64,000 nt of DNA from Oegoconia quadripuncta (taxonomy: Eukaryota; Arthropoda; Insecta; Lepidoptera; Autostichidae). The translations under genes and the position numbers were made by a program. The stretch lies in assembly GCA_949316235.1 (NCBI GenBank), contig OX438741.1, forward strand, positions 42,638,567-42,702,566, written 5' to 3'. The notes below the pieces were generated by a model. The model was not told the origin of the DNA and made no database searches. It saw only the letters and a program-made list of their open reading frames with translations. Each line of letters begins with the position of its first letter. The stretch's first letter is position 1. This document shows positions 21,361-31,708 of this stretch, piece after piece.

Positions 21361-21858
21361 TAGATACTCGGGAGCCCAACATGTAGATCGCACGAGCCGC
21401 TCGCTTCTACACAAAAATACAATTTATATCTGCGGCATTTCCCCATAACAGGATGCTAAGTCATTATACTATGAAAATAGCTGAAGTAAACCAGCCTCGC
21501 GGGATCCACGTCGGTTTTAATAACGGATTGTTTAATAGCAAACACTGTAGTACCCAAGAGATCAAATCACATATGGAAAAGGCCATGTGTTTATTTGATA
21601 CAAAAACACACATAAAATAATACCTACTGTCGTGTAACAATACGGGATAATAAAAACAATATTTTTCCCACGGGTTTGGTCACAAATGTACTTACCAGAG
21701 GTACAATGTGACAACACAACAATAGCATAATACTCCTAAATTATATTTGTATGCTAATTCTCCGGTACCGAGGACAGGCGTCTCCGAAACTGACGGTTTT
21801 AACCCCCAACTAAAACGACGGGTATTGCTTTTGACGGCGTTATGTGCTTCCAGTCTTT
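21358..21858. other. Gene-free stretch, nothing identified
   Basis: No repeat family recognised. Confidence 0.35.
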
Positions 21859-22430
21859 GTTTTTTTTTTTGAAGCACAACGGGTTAGCACTTGTCCTCAA
21901 TCACACCTTTTTTTTATGCACAACGGGTTGTTACTTTACCTCAATCACATCTGATGTTAAGCGAAGATGAGGTCGAAGGTGGAAGCGTACTGACCCGGAA
22001 ACGCCAACACATTTGGGGGACTGGCTATCTTATCTCTGACAACCGGAACACAACAATGCTATTAACATTGCTGCTTGGCGGCAGCTTTAGATAAAATGGT
22101 GGTAGCTAGTAGGTAAAATGCCCTACCACCAACCAAACCGAGTACTAAACATGTGTATTAATAATGAAATATTATAATATAAAATAATAATTAATAATTC
22201 TGTGAAAAAAAAAAAAATTCAAAAGGGCAACGTTTTTTGCTAGTTCTTCTCAGGAGAAAATTGCCTTTTGAACAAGCCTTCAAAAATGTAAAATCTGACT
22301 ATTTTAAGTGTACCCTGTGTATCTACAAAATAAGGCATTTTTGATTTGATTTTACCCCGGTGGGGGTCGAACCCGCGATCTCCGCTTCGTTAACCCTATA
22401 TTGTATACATTGAGCCACGGATGCGGTAAC
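21859..22430 (-). mobile_element. SINE-1 in SINE-1, then split by a LINE end
   Basis: 21859-21907 is the tail of one SINE-1. A second SINE-1 tail starts at 21908 within the word CACACC and runs to 22154. A family E LINE 3' end (22155-22352) interrupts it, and the head resumes at 22353-22430 with GGGGGTCGAACCCGCGA (B box on minus). Three events are stacked here. Confidence 0.7.
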
Positions 22431-22739
22431 GATTTTGGTCGATCGATATCGCTCCTACGAGTATGTATACTGTGAAGTATCCTACATCTTTAGACGTTTT
22501 GATATTTGCATAGATGCCATTATGACTAGTTTGCGAAAGTACACTAGCCCGTCTAACTTGTCGTACCATGGTCGCACTAGCTGACCTTTATACTCAGTCA
22601 TTACAAGTAACCTATAATCTATCGAACAGCTACAGTAACCGCGGACGGTAATACGGGTAGTGCATTCTTTGATCACAATCCTTTACCCTCAGTCTTGGAG
22701 AGGCTATCTTCAAACCCATTTAAAATTCTAGTTGACCCA

Positions 22740-22860
22740 TGACCGACGATGATACTTCGGACAAATGGCGTGTCGCATAGTCGTACATCGCCTAATCATA
22801 CTTCGCACGAACAATACTTCGGCCACTCGGTGTCGCACTTCAGCTCGGGCGATTTCCAAA
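22740..22860. repeat. Word-periodic segment (TACTTCG)
   Basis: ATACTTCGGAC, ATACTTCGCAC, ATACTTCGGCC and GTCGCA/GTCGTA words recur at about 15-25 bp spacing. Confidence 0.5.
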
Positions 22861-22934
22861 TTGGGCCCTAGGGTGTCCCTTAGGAATTTACATTAGCGTG
22901 ACAATATGTTTACGAAAACTTAATGTAGGTATGT

Positions 22935-23190
22935 AAGAAAAAATCTAGAATCGTTTAAGAAAAATAGTGATATACATAATGTTAATACAAGATATAAAAA
23001 TAATTTTGATGTTCATGTCAGCGGTTTACACAGTCACTAAGTCATGTATAACCTTTTATAATAAGGTTCCAGTTGACGTTCAAAATTTGCATTTAAATAA
23101 ATTCAAAACCAATATAAATCAGATATTATTTACAAAAGGTATTATTTCTGACTGTCTGGATGATCATTTCTCTGGCGAGTCAGCCTTGTG
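22935..23190 (+). pseudogene. LINE family E ORF2 end, diverged
   Basis: YNKVPVDVQNLHLNKFKTNI and ISDCLDDHF match the family E C-terminus; upstream frame broken. Confidence 0.65.
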
Positions 23191-23750
23191 AATGAGCATT
23201 AATGTCTATTTAAATATTAAAAAATGTGACGTTTTCAAGTGACAATTGTATCCTAAGAAATTTGAATTTTTGAAGGCGGAATTAAGTTGATTCATTGGAA
23301 TTACATAACAAGACCGTATTGCTTGATAGTACGTACTGACGTAACAAACAAAAAACAAGTACATCAGGTACTTAGGCATTAATTTTTAATTACAATTAGC
23401 ACATAAATAACGTGTTTTTTTAATTTATTTGTCCTCAGTAAAATTAATATCTTCTGGTATATACAAGGTCACGTAAACGACATAGGCATTAGCTAAGTTG
23501 ATTAGATTCTAAAACGAGCTTATGGGTAATGATGTACGAGTCTAAGGTGTTGCCATTTCGGAATAATTTGTAAATGAGGTGCTGTGTTGCAACTCCGGAA
23601 CCCGTCATCTTGCCAACAGCGGGGTGTTGTAAGATTGAAGCCTTTGTATATCTATGGTATTGTAACGTCGAAACGGATGAACAGATTTGATGGAGTATGC
23701 ATCCTTTTTGGGCTTTTGATTGATGGTAATTTATTGTAGACCGCGCATGT
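23191..23750. other. Gene-free stretch with a Helitron scrap
   Basis: Only ACGTCGAAACGGATGAACAG near 23667 resembles the Lep1 consensus; the rest is unrecognised. Confidence 0.35.
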
Positions 23751-23754
23751 GAAT

Positions 23755-24335
23755 CAGGTGAGTAGACGCATGCATTCCTTCCATACCCTTAAACGCCTAC
23801 AAAAAACTTTGCTAACCCTTTTGGACTACGCTGATGTCTGTTACTTGGATATCGCAGAGGAACTTCTTAATATAATGGAGCGCCGGCAAAATTTGGCCAT
23901 ACGTTTTACATTCGGTCTGATCTGAAATTTGATCATGTTTTTGAATTTGGCACTCACCTTCCTATCCGCCTTCGACGTCCTATAAATAAATAAATAAATA
24001 TCTTTGCACATACACCACACTAAGCAACTAGGCTCGTATTATAGATACCAGATGGTGGATAAAATACACAAATATTTTTTTTTTTTGTAAATAAATACAT
24101 ATGTAAATGAAAAACATCCATAACTCGGGAACACATGTCTGCATTCATCATACAAACATATGCCCCTAGCGGGATTCGAACCCGCGACCTTTTGGTATAG
24201 CAGCAGAGTTTCTAACCACTAAACCAAACAGGTCCTCACACCTATCCCTTCTGTTCAATACCCTCGGTAATCCTTCTGCCCCTGAGTACCTTCGTTCCCG
24301 TTTTACCCTATTACCTCCGTCTTCTCGTCCCGTGT
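23755..24335 (+). pseudogene. LINE ORF2 fragment split by SINE-2
   Basis: Frame NQVSRRMHSFHTLKRLQ, LDYADVCYLDIAEELLN, ERRQNLAIRFTFGL, with a stop, then after the SINE PSAPEYLRSRF in another frame. This is the post-RT region of a non-LTR ORF2. The SINE at 23982-24233 is flanked by GTCCT on both sides (23975-23979 region and 24232-24237). Confidence 0.7.
23982..24235 (-). mobile_element. SINE-2, full length, inserted in LINE
   Basis: GGTCGCGGGTTCGAATCCCG head on minus and (TTTA)n tail; target duplication GTCCT. Confidence 0.8.
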
Positions 24336-24374
24336 AAACAAAACTTACATTATATACCTAACTACTAACTATTT

Positions 24375-24480
24375 ACTCTGTTTTATCCAGGGTTCTATCT
24401 ATATACCAAAATTCATCCAAATCCGTTCATCCGTTTCGCCGTGATTGAGCTACAAACAAACAAACAAACTTTTTCATTAG
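24375..24480 (-). mobile_element. Lep1-type Helitron fragment
   Basis: ATCCAGGGTTCTATCTATAT, ATCCGTTCATCCGTTTCGCC on plus; both ends lost. Confidence 0.6.
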
Positions 24481-24486
24481 ATAAGG

Positions 24487-24760
24487 GGCCTATTATTAGG
24501 AGCCCATACTGTCCCACTGTTGGGTAAAGGCCTCCCTCCTCTCTCCCCACGCCTCTCTGTCCGGGCCTCCTCCGACCAATTGGTAAGGAACTTACCCAAG
24601 TCATCCCGCCATCTACTTGGGGGGGAACTGAAAATCGGCAAATCTGCTGAGTCCCTACCTTTTCGTCACAGTTTGACCTAATTTATTATCAATTAATTAC
24701 TTGTTAAATTAACTTTGTGGTGAATAAATACCTTTTATTTATTATTTATTTATTTATCTC
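24487..24760. mobile_element. LINE 3' UTR remnants
   Basis: 24487-24600 has the GTTGGGTAAAGGCCTCCCTC block of RTE-type tails on plus. 24613-24760 repeats the 17796 tail (GGCAAATCTGCTGAGTCCC, GGTGAATAAATACC). Confidence 0.5.
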
Positions 24761-24775
24761 CTTAGGGGCCTATCT

Positions 24776-25140
24776 TCTTCTTCAATTTAAGAGCTATGCT
24801 CTTGTCGGTGGAGTAACGACCATGTCTCTCTACTTTCCGCCCTCGTTTTAACCTCTTGGTACGACACGACATTCACCTTTTCTTTCACTTGGTCAAAGTA
24901 ATTACGCCTAGGTCTTCCCCTTCATCTCTTTCCTTCAATCTTTCCCTCAATTATGTTCTTCAAAAAAATATCGTGTCGTATCAAGTGACCTATCATCTTT
25001 CCTCTTCGTTTCTCAACTGTAGTTAACAGGCATCTCGTCTCCTTTACCATCACTAACACCTCTTCATTTGTTCTCTTCTCGGTCCAGCTTATTCCCTCTA
25101 TTCGTCTCCAGCACCACACCTCGAATGCCTCTAACGGGGC
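24776..25140 (-). pseudogene. RTE-like LINE ORF2 C-terminus
   Basis: On minus: VWCWRRIEGISWTEKRTNEE, VEKRRGKMIGHLIRHDIFLK, IIEGKIEGKR, then a broken end. This is the usual endpoint of RTE-type ORF2. Copies at 38.8, 43.3 and 57.6-58.3 kb. Confidence 0.75.
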
Positions 25141-25145
25141 CTATA

Positions 25146-25388
25146 CAGCCTATACAGGGTGAAATTTAATTCGTGTAATTCCTGTTTTACTGGTGACTCC
25201 ATTCCTGATTACGAACAACTTTCCCCAAAGAACCATAGTAGAATTCGATCAAAACATTTTCGATTACCCATCCAAAGTAAATCATTCTGAAACCACCTTT
25301 AGTATGGAAGTCCTACAATTTTCGGCTGAATTCGGCTATGTTTCCTAGTGAAAGAAAGAAAGAAAGAAAGAAAAACATTTATTCAGCT
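25146..25388. mobile_element. MITE M17 copy followed by a (GAAA)n LINE tail
   Basis: TACAGGGTGAAATTTAATTC end, then GATTACGAACAACTTTCC and CTACAATTTTCGGC words. 25350-25388 is GAAA repeats plus AACATTTATTCAGC, the minus-strand tail of the LINE seen at 29.3 kb. Confidence 0.55.
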
Positions 25389-25552
25389 TAGTGGAAAGTT
25401 TTATTTATTTATTTACCAAGCTTATAACTATCATTACAGATTACACCAACTATATCTATACCTATACTAAATAACATCGTAGATACAAATAACGCGACTT
25501 TTTGAAATTCGCTCATACTGCATATGACAATATCTGTTCTGTCAGCTATCTG

Positions 25553-25820
25553 ACGACCTGTTTGGTGTAATGGTTAGCAACTCTGACCACTATACCAAAA
25601 GGTTGCGGGTTCGAATCCCGCTAGGGGCATACGTTTGTGTGATGAATACGGACATGTGTACCCGAGTTATGGATGTTTTCATTTATAATAAGTATTTATT
25701 TACGAAAAAAAATGTATTTATGTATTATATCAACCATCTGGTATCCACAACACAAGCATATAGTTGCTTACTGTGGAACTAGATGGCGCTGTGTGTATGT
25801 CTAAGGATATTTATTATTTA
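25553..25820 (+). mobile_element. SINE-2, full length
   Basis: CTGTTTGGTGTAATGGTTAG, GGTTGCGGGTTCGAATCCCG, CTAGATGGCGCTGTGTGTAT and a TTTA/TTA tail. Confidence 0.8.
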
Positions 25821-25827
25821 TTATTAT

Positions 25828-26185
25828 TATATTATTATCTCATTGAGTGTGTGTAGTGGTCGTGTCATTGGCCCTTTATTTAAAAGATTAGTATTGCCTC
25901 TTGGTACTTTAAATAGTCGAGGCATCCTTCTCCTATCTATATACCCATCAGGTACGCACAATTTTAAATGCTGTAGAATCGTCGGATTACAATTTTACCA
26001 CGAAATACCTTCCACAAGTACAATGTCATCGCTAGTTCCCTTCTAACTTCCAGTTTATTATATCCCGTCATCCCAAGAACAAATAAGGTGGGATACATCA
26101 AGGGATAAAACGGATATACTCCGTAAAATTTTAGGTATAAATATCTGGTAAATTTATTTTGTATCTTTTCCAACATTATCACATA
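25828..26185 (-). pseudogene. LINE ORF2 C-terminal fragment (jockey/CR1-like)
   Basis: On minus: KIQNKFTRYLYLKFYGVYPF, YPLMYPTLFVLGMTGYNKLE, then a frameshift near 25975 and LCVPDGYIDRRRMPRLFKV, RGNTNLLNKGPM. Broken by the frameshift and truncated on both sides. Confidence 0.7.
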
Positions 26186-26700
26186 TTAAGTTGTTCGTAA
26201 TCAGGAGTGGAGTGACCACATGACCCGCCTCCACACCCTCCCAATGCAACTCCTGTAGCCAGGATCAACAGCGGTACAACTGAACGTCGCCTACTGAAAG
26301 TGAGCGTGTCCCGAGAAAAGACTTTACGCTACCTTGGGCCCCAAATTTATTTAAGAAGAAGAAAAAGGGGTTTAAAGAAGGAAACATAAAATTATTTCCT
26401 CCTTCCCCTTTACAAATGGGAGTGTAGCCAGAGGAAAGGAGAAAACCCTCGTATGAGGTTAAAATTAAATGGGTAAAGGGGACTGAGTGAGGAGTGGAGT
26501 GACCAGTCGAAAATTGTTGGACTTCCATACGAAAGGTGGTTTCAGTATGGTTTACTTTGGATGGGTAATCGAAATTTTGTTGATCGGATTCGACTTTGGT
26601 TAATATGGGGCATAGTTGTTCGTAATCAAGAGTTTCGTCACCAGTTAATGGTAATTTCACGAATTCCAACTTCCAATTCCTTGCTATATTCTAGAACACC
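26186..26700. other. Two M17 MITE pieces around unknown sequence
   Basis: 26186-26225 and 26486-26690 carry M17 words (TTGTTCGTAATCAGGAGTGG; GAAAATTGTTGGACTTCC). The middle is purine-rich and unrecognised; the 134-codon minus frame at 26265-26669 reads through both and is unlikely to be a gene. Confidence 0.45.
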
Positions 26701-26701
26701 A

Positions 26702-26982
26702 TTTTTTTTATGCACAACGAATTTGTACTTGACCTCAATCATACCTGATGTTAAGTGAAGATGAGTTCGAAGGTGGAAGCGTACTGACCCGGAAACCCCA
26801 ACACATTTAAGGGACTGGCTATCTTATCTCTGACAACCGGAACTCAACAATGCTATTAACATTGCCGCTTGGCGCGCGCCCCAACCGCTATGTATGTAAG
26901 TATGTATCCCGCGGGGGATCGAACCTGCGAGCTCCGAATCGTAAACCCAATGTTGTTTACATTGAGCCACGGAGGCGGTTAA
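26702..26982 (-). mobile_element. SINE-1 with internal deletion
   Basis: Tail and body as usual, then CTTGGCGCGCGCCCC replaces the middle, and the head is present (GGGGGATCGAACCTGCGAG on plus). Confidence 0.75.
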
Positions 26983-27545
26983 CCATTGTTTTACCATCGT
27001 TTTATTCTAGTAAGTACATGAATCACCTAGTGTGTCTGACAGGATGACTGGTCCATTGCGAAAGTGCGGAGGCCTACTTAAACTGGGCATACCATGGCCA
27101 AGCTGACCTTTAATACCCACCCATTATAATGAAACTAACTATTAAAGGTTGGTAATTATTGTTTTGTTACGTGGTCTATGTTCTTAGGAGATTAATTATC
27201 AATTTACTTGTTTTAGCGAAGGACGAGGATATCCATATAGGGAAAGGTAGGGGTTAATATCTAGATAAAGTTTTCAATGAAAATTTAGAATACCCCAAAG
27301 AATACAAGCAATTAAAACAAAACGGCTGAACCGATTTTGATAAAATATATCTAAGAAAAAACCGCACCCAAATCGGTTCACCCGTTTTAGAGTTACGGTG
27401 CCACAGACAGACACATACACTTGTAACACCCCCTTTTTAAATCGGAGGTTAATAAACGTACATCATCCATCTCTCAAAAAGGTGGCCTAGCGAGGCAGGC
27501 GCATCTTAGGGTAAAGATACAAGCTACCAGTAGTGACGGTTGCCT
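26983..27545. other. Gene-free stretch, nothing identified
   Basis: Contains AAACGGCTGAACCGATTTTG and GGTTCACCCGTTTTAGAG words common in arthropod repeats; no boundary seen. Confidence 0.35.
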
Positions 27546-27743
27546 TTCTTTATGATTGACTGGATTCGCGTTTGACCACAATCTCACCTGATGGAAAGTG
27601 ACGATGTGGTCGAAGATGAAGCACGCAATCCCAATAAATGCCTATTCACTCTGCTCTTAAGATCCCAAGGTTGTAGGATTCAGGAAAGACTGTCGCCGGA
27701 AGGGAGTTCCATGCCTTGGCTGTTCAGATGATGAATGAAGAAT
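27546..27743 (-). mobile_element. CR1-like LINE 3' end fragment
   Basis: Terminal 195 bp of the family, with the usual TATGATTGACTGGATTCGCG end. Confidence 0.75.
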
Positions 27744-27919
27744 GCTACTCGTAGCAATACTGTATTTGTTATAGTAGGTAATTATTATAAACTAACTGCA
27801 TAAAAAAAAGTTAAAGAAGTGAAAGTTTATGAAACTCCATCCTGGCTCCATCATCAGACCCTCGACACCAAGAGCAATACATTGGACTCCTCGAAACGAA
27901 TCATATGGGTTTAGGGGGT

Positions 27920-28440
27920 TAATCAAATCAGATCAAATTATTTTATTTTATAGGATAAAATTATCACTTGAATCACTATTAATATTACATTTAAATTTAC
28001 GGGTCATTCACAAAGACGACTCCCCAGAGAACAACGAGCAAGAAACTCTGGGGTTGCTCTTTTAAACAGATTATGGGTTACAATTTGTGATTTGATAATT
28101 ATATGAATAATAAGACAGCTATGTCCATGCTTGCTTATCATTCAAATAGTCAGTGATTTTATAATAGCCTTTTGCTAATAATTTCTGTTTTATGATTATT
28201 TTAAATTTATTTAAAGGCAAATTTTGAATGTGAACCTTATTATAAAAGCGTATATATTGTTTAACAGACAATTTACTAACTTTGTGAAGTCGGCTAACAT
28301 AAACAGATAACTGGTTCTTTTTCCTTGTATTTTTGCACAATTAACAAAAGCTACATGAAGAATACAGCGTACATCATAAATCGCACAAAAAGGCGACATT
28401 GTGCCTATCACTACTTCTAGTGAATAAGGTTATATCCTTT
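27920..28440 (-). pseudogene. LINE family E-like ORF2 end and 3' UTR
   Basis: On minus: SRLHKVSKLSVKQYIRFYNK, HIQNLPLNKFKIIIKQKLLA, KITDYLNDKQAWT stop, upstream FCAIYDVRCILHVAFVNCAK. The 3' UTR with AGAGTTTCTTGCTCGTTG and GATAAAATTATCACTTGAAT is shared with 50760-50890. Confidence 0.7.
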
Positions 28441-28559
28441 TCAGTTAGTAGCCCCCGCGAACTCAAGTTTTGATATAAAACATTCAACTTAAGTAAAGAG
28501 TACATAATCAAATCTTAACCAAATGGGAATTGCTCGTTTTAGGGCGATAGGCTGACACA

Positions 28560-28680
28560 GGTGACGAATCATCCGCAAAATATTTCATCCTTGGATGAAA
28601 CGTCACCCTTTTCATACTGTAAGGTGGCGAATCATCCACAAGCGGTGTCTTCATCGGAAGAGTCGTCACATGGTTAATAC
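28560..28680. repeat. Word-periodic segment (GAATCATCC)
   Basis: GACGAATCATCC, TTTCATCCTTGGATGAAACG, GGCGAATCATCC and GAGTCGTCAC recur at short spacing. Confidence 0.4.
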
Positions 28681-28689
28681 GATTGTAGT

Positions 28690-28830
28690 CTTTTCAGCCA
28701 AATTGGGCTCACCCCCTGTCCTTTATGCATTTCTGTATATTTCGAAAGAATCGTCGATGTAGTATCAAGCTTAAATTTTTAATTTGGGTTACCTCTGACC
28801 AACTCATTTGGAATACAGTTTGTTATATTA
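28690..28830 (+). repeat. Repeat family Q copy
   Basis: ATTTCTGTATATTTCGAAAG and GACCAACTCATTTGG match 18170-18370 and 49130-49270. Confidence 0.45.
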
Positions 28831-29124
28831 CGTATGTGTGAAGATCTGTCGTTACGAAAGCGATGTAAAGGATACTTGAACCGCCAAAATCTATATCACG
28901 TTTCAGAAAAGTGATAAAAGAGATTGCTTTGAGACGGCAACTTGACGGTGTAACTAAGTACCTCATTTAATATTAGTTAATGATGGTATTGCGCCCCCTG
29001 TTAAATTATAGCTGTTTGTATTCCTTTAGGTATCTATAATGTCTAGTTTATTTTATGTCTGTTTTCTGGAATAAGTTAATTATGTACAATATATGGAGTC
29101 GATTATTTTATTTTATTAATTATT
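28831..29124. other. Gene-free stretch, nothing identified
   Basis: No repeat or gene recognised. Confidence 0.35.
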
Positions 29125-29333
29125 CTATGAGCGCCCAACCTCCTACAAAGGTGCCAGCTGAAAATCAGCGCTGTGGCACAGAATTAATATACTCAGTACT
29201 ATATGGTTCATGCCACAGCATTATGCTGAGCTGGAACCTATATCAGCTTGCATTATTATGTTTTAGTATTATTATCTCAAAATTTTCATGTACATGCCCA
29301 TTGTAAGCTGAATAAATGTTTCTTTCTTTCAAA
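29125..29333 (+). mobile_element. LINE 3' UTR with (TTTC)n tail
   Basis: AATCAGCGCTGTGGCACAG, GCATTATGCTGAGCTGG and GCTGAATAAATGTTTC with TTTC repeats. Confidence 0.55.
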
Positions 29334-29714
29334 ATATTGACAAATAACCGACTTCATTAAAGTTCCACTCTCTATGTGGGCATCTTCTTATCCAAATCCA
29401 GGTCTTAACCACATTTAAATCGAACCACCCTGATGATAAACCCTATCAAACAAAAAACCATCACCAAAATTAACGAAAATATGGGTAAGAGATCCACCTT
29501 GGAAGCATGTGCTATTAATTAGTCTATTCGATTTAATTAGTATAAATTTAAATATGGGTATATATTATATGTATTATTTTATATATATGTATGTATATTA
29601 TGTATATATGTTTGTATGTATTCAATTAACGTATGTATTTATTTATTTTATTAAAATTTGTTTACCGCGCACGCTGCCTACATATCATGTGCGTAATGCT
29701 TCGTAACCCAAAGG
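29334..29714. other. Gene-free stretch
   Basis: Starts with AACCGACTTCATTAAAG, a word (GAAGTCGGTT) also seen at 30343, 51105 and 61650. The rest is AT-rich and unrecognised. Confidence 0.35.
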
Positions 29715-29825
29715 TTGCATGAAAGAGATCGCTTTTAGTGATAAGGCCGCCAAATTGTACTATCCCCTTTTTCTTATGTTTCTTATTGTTGTACAATAAA
29801 GAATATTTTATTTGTTTGTTTGTAT
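29715..29825 (+). mobile_element. LINE 3' end with (TTTG)n tail
   Basis: AAAGAGATCGCTTTTAGTGA, GCCGCCAAATTGTACTATCC, ACAATAAAGAATATTTTATT; same as 3209-3335 on minus. Confidence 0.65.
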
Positions 29826-30029
29826 TAAATAAAAAAAGAATTTTCCGAATCGATTTATAAATGACTGAGTTCTGAGGTAACACATTGTGTTAGTGGTCTT
29901 CTCTGATCTTCTCCATCACATCCACTTCACCAAATGATACTTTTTGAATGCAAATACTTGACCTCGTCGGTGTAAATACCGAAATCGCTATATGTATGCG
30001 TATAAATGTGAGGAGTTCCCTCAATTCCT

Positions 30030-30243
30030 CAAAGATCCCATCATCAGGACAGGATTATGACGAACATGGGACCATCCTGGAGTATGTAGTATACTGAGCT
30101 GTAGCCTTTTTGTATACTGCGGCACACACATAATATTTGTTGTTTCTGTACTTGTGTTTTATTGTTTTAGTTGTATTTTTCATATGTAAAATTTGTTATG
30201 TGTGTGTACATGGATGGAAATAAATACTTATCTATCTATCTAT
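30030..30243 (+). mobile_element. LINE 3' UTR with (TATC)n tail
   Basis: Ends GGAAATAAATACTTATCTATC. The flanks 29823-29885 and 30246-30305 are near copies of each other (AAATAAAAAA, TTTATAAATGA, GAGTTCTGAGGT), so this piece sits between a small local duplication. Confidence 0.5.
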
Positions 30244-30374
30244 GTCCTATTAAATAAAAAAGATTTTTACGAATCTGTTTATAAATGAGTTCTGAGGTTA
30301 CAAACATAAAAAAGAAATACAACCGGATAGATAACCTCCTCCTTTGTTGAAGTCGGTTAAACGTCTGGGTGCGA

Positions 30375-30530
30375 CAGTAAACCAGCGCTGAGCTCTTATA
30401 AGCTCAGCATATAGCTGAGTCGTTTCCCTTTCGCTGCTGCGACACTTATCTGAGTATTTTGTTATTTTATTTGCCTAACAATTGTTGTATATGTGTCGAA
30501 GTGGCGAATGAACAGTTTCTTTCTTTCTAA
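30375..30530 (+). mobile_element. LINE 3' UTR with (TTTC)n tail
   Basis: AACCAGCGCTGAGCTCTTAT, GCTCAGCATATAGCTGAG and TCTTTCTTTC tail. Confidence 0.5.
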
Positions 30531-30874
30531 ACATGGGTCCCAGTTTTGTAATTGAATATTGTGCTGTAGACAGCACACCGAACGTAACACGATTTTTTAA
30601 AGACTTGTTTGTATGAAGTCTGGTCTTGGTTATGGTGTTACGCGTGATCAGCCATCCACTGTACTATTGTCTACCAACGGTGCCTATCGCAGATCTGGGT
30701 AAGCGCAGCGGGCGCCACGTCACGCCTTTGGACATTCACTGCGTTTTAATGGCGAGGACTTAGTGTTGCAAGCGGATTTATCTCCAGAATTCCTCCACCC
30801 GTGTCGGAATCGCATTGTCGTATGTATGTATCTGCGACAGATTGTGTCATAATGGACATTACTGTTGTATCTTT
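30531..30874. other. Gene-free stretch, nothing identified
   Basis: No repeat or coding signal recognised. Confidence 0.35.
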
Positions 30875-31072
30875 TACTAGCTGTTATCCGCAACTTTTCG
30901 TCAAAATTGGTTCGGCAAAAAAATTGGCCCATTTGTTAATGCAGGTCCTAATCTATCTACCAACCTAATTTCATCCAAATCCGTCCAGCCGTTTAGGCGT
31001 GAAGAGGTAACAAATACACACACACAATATACACATACAATATGTCGCATTTATAATATTAGTTTGCTAGTC
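30875..31072 (-). mobile_element. Lep1-type Helitron
   Basis: ACTAGCTGTTATCCGCAAC at the 3' end, ATCCGTCCAGCCGTTTAGGC, GCATTTATAATATTAGT at the 5' end. Confidence 0.7.
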
Positions 31073-31706
31073 TTATTAATTAAAAAAATAATTTATAGTA
31101 AACGTAAACCACAAATTCTTATGTATATTTGCTTGAGCATGAAATGTGTCTTATAATATGCGTATATTCGACCCTCACTTTTTTTTTTTTAATTTATTTA
31201 TTCAGTCTTTCACATACAGCATTACAGTAAAATTACCAATGGGTACGCTTTTTCAATCAATTTGTCGTAAGCACCGTTTCTGCGCATTCATGATAATCTT
31301 ATTCATCATTGTGTGTTGTGAAGTGAAATGATAGGCATAAGAGCCATTTCATCTTAACCTCTGGGTGACCACCATCTGTGATGTTTGTATTTGAGGTTAT
31401 ACCTTGTATCTGGATTATACATGTCATGGTCAGTAGCAGTCCTTGTCATAAAACTTATTTTAAAACGGAATGTTATCGTTTTTTTGTGCCTTTCAGCTTC
31501 CGCTGCCGCCTATCACTAAGCCGCCACCTTTCACTCTACATTCCTCCAACCACGGCCGGCTGCCGGACTCAATGATATAAGTTGATATAATTCGACCTCG
31601 ACTGGGGACACCGACTTATTGTATGTACAGTCAAGTGTAGATACATAAAGGCAGTCAAATCCCCAATAGATATCAGCTATTCACTTTTTATTTTTTTTTA
31701 AATATG
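31073..31706. other. Gene-free stretch 5' of mariner copy 1
   Basis: No repeat or coding signal recognised; two short open frames (31146-31331, 31378-31575) lack features. Confidence 0.4.
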
Positions 31707-31708
31707 TA

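Noticed and set aside
26265..26669. 134-codon minus-strand open frame
   Set aside because: Its first part is MITE M17 sequence and the rest has no recognisable domain.
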